DNA of 37,655 nt from Candidatus Cloacimonas sp. (GTDB lineage: Bacteria > Cloacimonadota > Cloacimonadia > Cloacimonadales > Cloacimonadaceae): the NCBI GenBank assembly GCA_039680785.1, contig JBDKSF010000032.1:1-37655 (forward strand), in the 5' to 3' direction. The notes under the pieces are model-generated. The model was not told the DNA's origin. It made no database searches and worked only from the letters and a program-made list of their open reading frames with translations. The position numbers and the translations under genes were made by a program. Within the stretch, counting starts at the first letter, position 1; every line of letters starts with the position of its first letter. Positions 7,091 through 14,400 of the stretch are shown here, piece after piece.

Positions 7091-7170
7091 CATCTTCCTC
7101 GCGCCGGTATTATCCGGATCAGGTTCGAAGGGTATAATCTCAGCCGGAATATTTTCCAGCACCCCTGTCT
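7091..7170 (-). promoter_or_regulatory. TPP riboswitch (Thi box)
   Basis: The minus strand shows the conserved TPP aptamer in order: GGGGTGCTGG, then GGCTGAGA (pyrimidine-sensor loop), ACCCTTCGAACCTGATC, then CCGGATAATACCGG and GCGAGG closing the 3' side. It lies about 80 bases upstream of thi4 and just after the promoter. TPP binding should lower expression of the whole thi operon. Confidence 0.98.
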
Positions 7171-7177
7171 TTATGGC

Positions 7178-7206
7178 AATAAATTTGTTAGCGTTTTAAA
7201 TGTCAA
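7178..7206 (-). promoter_or_regulatory. Sigma70-like promoter of the thi operon
   Basis: Minus strand TTGACA (7201-7206), 17-bp spacer, TTTATT (7178-7183). The predicted start falls at the beginning of the riboswitch aptamer, as expected for a riboswitch leader. Confidence 0.75.
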
Positions 7207-7239
7207 GTAAAAGATAACAATAATTAGGGGATGAACAGG

Positions 7240-7400
7240 ATTATGATAGCAGGAGTCAGAGAGCTTTGGTCGAAAAGGATTCTGTGGGATTTTAGATTTG
7301 AGTTTTCGAAACAAGAATTTTAGGATTAAGTTTTAGAAACGAGGATTTAAGGATTAGATTTAAGAAACGAGGATTTAAGGATTTTAGGATTAAGAGGATT
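7240..7400. repeat. AGGATTTAAGGATT phrase-repeat tract
   Basis: Several imperfect copies of TTAGAAACGAGGATTTAAGG and of AGGATTTTAGGATTAAG, with a period of about 9-10 bases. The same phrase occurs at 7500-7530, 8041-8060 and 8175-8195 in reverse, 36741-36780 and 37375-37410. No gene. Confidence 0.75.
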
Positions 7401-7530
7401 TCTAATTTAAAGTTCCGCTAGGAACGATACATACTAACGACGGGTTTTAACCCGGCGATAAGAAGAACGAATAAAAAAAGTCCCAGCGGGACGGCAGATT
7501 TTAGTTTTCGAAACAAGGATTTAAGGATTT
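7385..7530. repeat. Inverted repeat, arm 1 (palindrome mosaic)
   Basis: Three short palindromes in a row: GTTCCGCTAGGAAC (7412-7425), CGGGTTTTAACCCG (7441-7454) and GTCCCAGCGGGAC (7480-7492), followed by GGCAGATTTTAG and the AGGATTTAAGG phrase. The whole block recurs in reverse orientation at 8041-8195. On the minus strand the third palindrome is followed by seven Ts, like a small terminator. Confidence 0.9.
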
Positions 7531-7740
7531 TAGGATTAAATTATACACAAACTGTTGCACATCTCCAATTTTCTTTCCCAATTTCTAATCAACCTTTTAG
7601 ATACTATCACCTCCAATATATAATGGATTTATCATCAAAATAAAAAGCACACTAAGATCAATAATCCGAAGTCATAGAGATTTCCTAACACCATAACTAT
7701 TAACAACATATAAATATAGTTTTAATCTAACCCTTACTTT
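7531..7740. other. Gene-free AT-rich stretch
   Basis: Non-repetitive AT-rich sequence between the inverted-repeat arms. I see no open frame of note, promoter or RNA gene. Confidence 0.5.
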
Positions 7741-7870
7741 CTCTTACAGGTAGTCCAGATACAACTCCTCATCCACCCTATCTAAACTCCTTCTTAACCA
7801 TGGGAAAAGGAGGAGAGGAGGAGCAGATGAAGAGGAGAGGAGGATGGGTTGTTTGTGAGGTGTCCTGAAA
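7741..7870. repeat. Polypurine/polypyrimidine element, copy A
   Basis: A pyrimidine-rich arm (CAACTCCTCATCCACCC) faces a purine-rich arm (AAAAGGAGGAGAGGAGGAG and onward to about 7852). The block ends in a segment whose reverse complement, CAGGACACCTCACAA, matches CAGGACGCCTCACAA at 23384-23398, where copy B has the same layout. Confidence 0.6.
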
Positions 7871-7898
7871 ATAGCGGACTAAAATTAAGGAGAAAGAA

Positions 7899-7955
7899 AT
7901 GAACAAAAAAATTCTACCTAAAAGGATGTATATTAAAGATAGCGATGCCTTCTAA
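7899..7955 (+). CDS. Possible 18-codon remnant ORF
   Basis: ATG at 7899 follows AAGGAGA with good spacing and encodes MNKKILPKRMYIKDSDAF before a stop. It is preceded by GTCCTGAAAATAGCGGAC, which could be one end of a lost element. The basic start is reminiscent of the N-terminus of some DNA-binding proteins, but nothing follows. It may be a gene fragment left by deletion or chance; I recognise no family. Confidence 0.2.
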   Translation: MNKKILPKRMYIKDSDAF

Positions 7956-8008
7956 CCTAAAGTTGTTTATATATCTGCGTGAACTATTTTCGGTGGCTAG
8001 AAAAAAAT

Positions 8009-8039
8009 GCGGAGGAACGGCGTCCTCCGTCTACACAAC
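8009..8039. repeat. GGAGGA palindrome unit (about 31-33 bp), copy 1
   Basis: Palindrome GGAGGAACGGCGTCCTCC followed by GTCTACACAA. Two tandem copies of the same unit lie directly after hflX (23306-23370). Confidence 0.85.
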
Positions 8040-8040
8040 T

Positions 8041-8195
8041 CAATCCTTAAATCCTTGTTTATAGAACTCAAATCTGTCGTCCCGCTGGGACTTTTTTTAT
8101 TTGTTCTTTTTGTCGCCGGGTTAAAACCCTTCGTTAGTATGTATCGTTCCTAGCGGAACTTGAATTAGAAATCCTCTATATCCTAAAATCCTTGT
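8041..8195. repeat. Inverted repeat, arm 2 (palindrome mosaic)
   Basis: Reverse-orientation copy of 7385-7530: the AATCCTTAAATCCTTG phrase, then GTCCCGCTGGGAC (8079-8091) followed by seven Ts, the GGGTTAAAACCC palindrome, CGTTAGTATGTATCG and GTTCCTAGCGGAAC. Together the arms bracket about 510 bases. Confidence 0.9.
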
Positions 8196-8199
8196 TTCT

Positions 8200-8345
8200 A
8201 AAACTATATCTGTGTAATCCGTGTAATCTGTGAGAGGATATTTTTTTCGGTGATTTCGGTGACTTCTGTGGCTAAATATTCTTCTAAAATCCTCATTATT
8301 ATGCTTATGGCTTCCTGTTTTCGAGGCAGAGGAACAAAATTATAA
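8200..8345. repeat. Phrase-repeat tail (ATCTGTGTAATC / GGTGATTTCGGTGAC)
   Basis: Contains ATCTGTGTAATCCGTGTAAT and TTTCGGTGATTTCGGTGACT, inverse relatives of the cacagattacgcagatt and ccaccgaaggcaccga phrases found near thiD, nth and dapA. No gene. Confidence 0.6.
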
Positions 8346-8350
8346 AGAAA

Positions 8351-8371
8351 GGGCGAAACAGTGTTTCGCCC
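8351..8371 (-). terminator. Intrinsic terminator after the giant surface protein (bidirectional)
   Basis: A 9-bp perfect stem (GGGCGAAAC with GTTTCGCCC) and a 3-base loop. It is followed by TTTCTTTATAATTTT on the minus strand and TTTTTAATTTTTT on the plus strand. It lies 37 bases after the stop of the 8408-16756 gene. Confidence 0.85.
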
Positions 8372-8407
8372 TTTTTAATTTTTTAGTTATTTTACATTCT
8401 TGTGATC

Positions 8408-11400
8408 CTATTCCATCAGCAGCATTTTATGCGTGGAAACATATTTTCCTGCTTGCAGGCGGTAAAAATAGATACCGGAAGCAAGCGGACTGCCCTTATC
8501 ATCTTTGGCATTAAAGACAACTTTATAGTTTCCATTTGGCTTTTCTGCCTTTACCAGGGTTCTAACCAGCTGACCTTTAAGGTTATAAACCTCCAGACGC
8601 ACTTGGCATCTATCCTTAATGGAATAAGTAATGGTGGTTTCCGGATTGAAAGGATTGGGAAAGTTTCCTTGCAGTTCGGTAACGGTTGCAGGTAGATATT
8701 CATCCTCGTTTGCCACCGGACTAAGGACAAAATTCTCCGTAGTATTCTGATTGGGCAAAACAATTACTCCGCTAATGGTGCGCGGTAGATAACCTGCTGC
8801 AGAAGCCGTTACATCGTAAGTTCCGATTGCCAGAGGCAGAAAATAGGCACCTGCGGAATTGGTGGTAGCCGAAACTCCGCTGGCGCTTACAGTTGCTCCC
8901 GCGATGGGCTGATTATTTTGTTTACGAACATAACCGACGATATTGCCCATCTGGGTTTCTTTAGTCATAGTATTGGAGAAAGAGGCAACGGAAGTAACAT
9001 TAGCAGTGTAAACGGCTTTAACCGCCCAGCGGTAAATACCGTTTGGAAGCGCAGTCCAAGAAGAATCAACTGTTTCCAGAGAAGTTAGCAATTGGTTACT
9101 AAGGGGAGTCCAGCTTTGAGGATTGGTTTCATTTCCACTAATCAGACGCCACACTCGATAACCTTGAAGAGATCTTTCAGAGCGGACACGAGTGGTTGTT
9201 TTATCCTTAATGACACTGCTCACTTCTGGGAAGCGGTTGATGGTAGTCCGCACAGGATTTGGAGCGGCAATGATTTCGGGCGGAGCTGTCTGTAAAGATG
9301 CCCGGGAAGGAGCTGAAATTAGTTCCGAGCCAGCAAAACGAATAGTTTCAACCGCATTGCCAATATAGAGGTTATCGATAAACCAGCAATACCAAAGTCC
9401 TCCATTTGTAGGTGGATCATCTGCCTGAAAAGCGATTTTAATTTGCTGTCCGCCATACTGTTCCATATCTATATGGATAGGAGATGTATAATAATTCCAG
9501 CCCCCGGTTGCTGTTGAGGCATCATACAAAAGAGACCAATTGGTGCCATTATCGGTAGAGACCTTAATATTATAGTGATCACCATAAGTGGAACCACGAT
9601 AAATGTAAGCATCTATCGATAAATGGGCACTGGGCGGACAATTGAAAGCGTTGGTAATCAGCCATTCATCCTGATGATTATATGACCACCAAAGACCTGC
9701 CTGATAATTTCCTTGCGGAGGAACAACAGGAGTTCCGCTTGGATTTACAGTTCCGAATCTGCACCAAGTAGGTAAAATTCCTGGAATGACTTCAGTGCCT
9801 GTGTTGTTGATAATTTGAGTCCACTGCGCAGGTGGAAACACGCTTCCTTCAAATCCCTCAATAACATCTACCGCTGTAGGATCGGGGGCCTGCCAGCTTA
9901 GTTCAATTGCCGTAAAAGTATTATTGAAGGCAGCAACTACACCAAAAGGAGCATAGGCAACTTCGCCAAGAGTGATGGACCCCATATTGTAGTTTGTGGA
10001 ACCTACATTGATGGTTCCGGTGGCGGTAGTGTAACCAGCAGCGATAATTGTATATTCATATTCCTGATTAGCATAAACAGCTGGAAAACTGAAGGTTCCG
10101 GCAGCGGTGCTGGTTGTATTATAATTTTGATAACCAACCAGATGTATTGAGGCACCGGCAATTCCTGCTCCGGTATCACTGGCTAAAATAGTTCCAGTAA
10201 CAGAAACCGTAGGCATTGGTTGCATTGTTACATTCAGGATTTCGGTTTCATCTTCTTCAATGGTAATATTGACGCTTTGGCTGATGTATCCATATTTACT
10301 GAATTCCACTGTATAATCATCAGGTAGGATATTAGCTATGTGATAATGACCCGTAGCATCTGTAACCGTGCTGTAAGTGGAATTGGTAATATTTACAGCT
10401 ACTCCTTCTAAAGGAGTATCAGCAGAGGTAATAACTGTTCCGTCCAAATGACCAACTCCACCCGGAATTACTATTAAAGTGGTCTTGGGGAATTGACCGG
10501 AAATAGTTCCAGTGGTGGGTAGATTATTGGGATCATAAGTAGTGGAATCACTCTGAATTCGTCTTGATCTTCCTGTATTCGTTGCATCCGTTTGTGCCTG
10601 AAAATAATCGGTGGAGCTGTAATATTGGGTATCCATCGGACGCTGGACAAAGATAACCAGGTTTTCTCCATTCAGATACAGATAAGGAGCAGTGAACGGA
10701 ATAGTAATGATATTACTTCCTGAAGGGTAGTTTATCGTTCCGTCAAAAACAAGTGTCAACCCTGAAATTGGAATCCAGGCATCAGACAACGAAGTTAAAG
10801 TAGTGGTTCCGATCCAGACCTTAGTAGGCATATTTGGTAGATTGGTAATAAAATTATTATAGAACTGAATGCCGGTTATCTGACCCATAAAGTTACCCAT
10901 TTCGGCAGGATAGTATAGCCCTTCATAGATGCTGTTTTTATAAAACATATCTACCGGCATACGCGCTGTTTGATCTCCAGCTCCAATCGTGATCATAAAG
11001 ACCCCGGAAGGATTTACCAGAATATTTAAGTTGGGTGTTTGGTCATTCAAATTATTCTGATCTCCAGCCAAAACTACTTTACCGTAAATGGTCATTGCTC
11101 CATCAGTTGTAGGAGTCCAGGTAACCGGAACTTCAACTGTAGCTCCTGGGGCACAAGTTATTCCTGTCGCAGACGCCAGTTCAATTCCAGCCGCAGAAAA
11201 CAGCTTAACTGTATAAGTGTTTTGAGAAGCAGTTCCCCAGTTATGGACTGAAATATTATACTGCGATTCTTGACCTACAGAAGGAGTTACATTACCTGAG
11301 ATAGCAGTTGCCGCAAGATCATTGGTAGGAATTATTTCTATCATAACATCATCCATATAAAGTGAGCGACCGGTTCCTCCCAAACCATGTTTGAAAACGA

Positions 11401-14400
11401 TATGTTTTCCTGCTCCCGTATAAGCATTGAAGGCAACTACATATTCCGTTAAAGTAGTAGTTAAAGATATTGATTCTGTTTCCAAATAAGTGGTAGGATC
11501 AGTAGGATTTACCATTACTCCGATAGAGATAGGATAACCAGCAGTGGAGCTGCGTGCCCAAAATTTTACTCGCGTAGTATTGGTGGGAATAGCGTTTCCC
11601 AGAGGAGGAGCGATCAACATCAATGTAGCATTGGCATCCGAAGGATTATACAAACGCACACAATTGGGCTGGCTGTGAGCATAAGTAGTGGAAGCATAAG
11701 TTTCCACTACAGCTGAAGTGGAAGTTGATTGCACTATCTTCATCCAATCAACCGGTAGAATAGGAACTGTAACCTGATCGAAGTTTTGGGTATAAGGTAA
11801 AGTATTCAAGGTGGTATCAATGCAGTTTCCAGAAAGTGATACAGTGTGTGGTATGCGTTCTCTTCTATCTGTTCTACCGGAATTTAAGGTAATGGTATAA
11901 GTAGTGGCTAAATTATCAGTGATGGTAATCGTGGCTGTATGATTGCCAACAGCGGTAGGATTGTATCTGGCAGTGAAATTGATGGCCTCACAAAAGGCAA
12001 GATTTGCAGGTAGAGTTGGTAAATTCTGCAAAGAAAACATTTCACTCCCGCTAATAGTGATGTTATTGATTGTAAGAGTTCCGCCACCTGCATTTCCAAC
12101 CGTAAAGTTTTGATTATTTACGGAATTAATTAAAACAGTACCCCAGTTGTGAGAAGAAGGACCTACACTGAAGATAGGATCTGCTCCCGGGGAGGAGAAA
12201 AAGAGAGTTGTTTTGGGGAATTTTCCGGAAAGCGTTCCCACAGCTGAAGGATTCATTGGATCGTAGGTAACCGTATCAGAAACAAGCTTACGCGCTCTAT
12301 TATTGCCAATCGTTTGAGCCAAAAAGTCATCGCTGGAGCTAAAGTATTGAGTATCCATAGGGCGATTGGCATAAAGGAGTAAATTGCCACCTGTATATAG
12401 ATAGGGTGTTTGCAATTGGACAGTAATAGTATTTTGACCGTTGGGGAAATTTAGATTTCCGTCATAAACCAAAGTTAAACCATCCAAAATCCAGCCCGCA
12501 GAAAGATCCTGCAAATTGGTTGTTCCCATCCAGATTTTTATCGGTTTATCGGTTAAATTTGTAGTAAAATTATTGTAGAAGGACAGAGCGGTTATGTTGC
12601 CAAATAAACCTATCTCATCAGGATAGTAAAGGGTTTGAAATAAACTGTTTTTGTAATAAAAATCCCAAGGTATCCCGTCCAGCTGACTACCATCACCAAT
12701 TGTTACTGCTAAAACACCTGAGGGCATTACCAAGACATTGAAAGGAGAGGTAGTATTATTATCAGAATTGGTATCGGCAGTAAGTACCACTTTTCCAGTT
12801 AAGCTCATTGGACCTTCAGTTGTGGGAGTCCAGGAAACAGTAACAGCAAGTTCTTCACCCGCTGCGATAGTAGGACCGGGAACGCTTGCCAGTTCTGTAT
12901 CTCCACTCATTAGTTTTACTGAGTAACTGCCGGCCGGCTTTGCTTGAGTTCCTACATTTTCGATACCGATTGTGTAGCTGAAAGCAGTTCCCACGGAAGG
13001 TGTAGTAGAGCCGCTAATTGTATTGGCGGCAAGGTCATTTCTCATTATAAGTATCCGATTGGAAAAGCCCACAGGACCAAGTAAGTTATTGGTATAAACA
13101 CCTTTCACAGCCCAGCGATAATTTCCATCCGGTAAAGAGCCCCAGGAGGTATCAATGAAGGTTGTATCGGTAATTGTATTGGTAGTAAGCAAAGTCCAGC
13201 TATTTTCATTAGTTTCGTTACCTGAAATCAATCGCCAGACCTTGTAGCCGTTTAAAGAGCGATTCGAGTTTATCTCTTTTGAAGATTTGGAAGTAAAGTA
13301 ACGGTTATCCTGAACATACTGTTTAGAATGTAACAAGGCCTCTTCTTCTTCGGAAAGCAAATGTTCTTTTTCTGGTATTGGCTTATAGGCATAATTCACC
13401 GTTTTGTTCATAGAATGTCCAACATAGAGATCATCAATATACCATCCAGCATAAGAGACCGTAGATGTAGCAAACCATTCAAAACTTATCTCTACACTAT
13501 TCATATTAGCATAAGCGGAAAGATCTATAGTAAGTTCCTGCCAAGGCATAAAGACAGCAGAAGAACTATTTCCCCATACTGTATTGCCGTTCACCTTTAT
13601 TAATCCATAATCATAAGTATTGTAACCGTTCATATAGTGCCAAAAACTTAAGACAGGATTGGAAACAGTGGAGAAGTCAAAAGTTTTGCGCAAATAAGAC
13701 CAGGCACCACAATTAGAATAACCTCCCTCTAAAACAGTTCCCCACATCCCAGTTCCGGAATGTGCAGAGGCAGGAGGTGTATCCACATAAGTGTCTATAT
13801 CTGTGTAAGCAGTAACATTATATTGACCCCATTGCCAGTCACCGAAACCACTGGAAACCCAGCCGCCATTGTCAATTTCAAAATCTTCCGAACCAGCTCC
13901 GGTTCCGGTTGAACCGGGAGGACTCCAAGTGAGCGTAATTTGCGTTTGAGCTGTATTTTCCGTGGCTAAAATATTAACTGGAGGTAGGGCTAATTCGCTC
14001 ATAACCAAAGTGCCCATATTTACATTAGTGGAGCCAACTACCACGGTTCCCGTCAAATCCGCATAACCAATTGCCTGAATAGTATAGTTATAGGTATTTC
14101 CCGAAAGGACACCGGTGATGGTAAAATCACCATTGGCATTGGAAGTTCCTTCATAATTTAGAGGCCCATCCAAAAATATATTAGCATTGGCGATGCCTAT
14201 TGTGGGTTGATCGCTACCGACAATATGTCCACTAACGGATACCGTGCTGGAAGATACCAAGCTGATGTTCTGCACTGTATTTTGGTTTTCCATAATGGTT
14301 ACATTCACTGTCTGCGTTTCATAACCCAGCTTAGAAGCAGTAACGGTATATGTTCCAATCGGTAAATACGCAAAAGTGTATTGTCCCGTTGCAGAGGTAA

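Noticed and set aside
7861-7960. Left end of an insertion sequence with a truncated transposase start
   Set aside because: Only 18 codons follow and no matching right end or transposase motif is visible; kept as a low-confidence remnant ORF.
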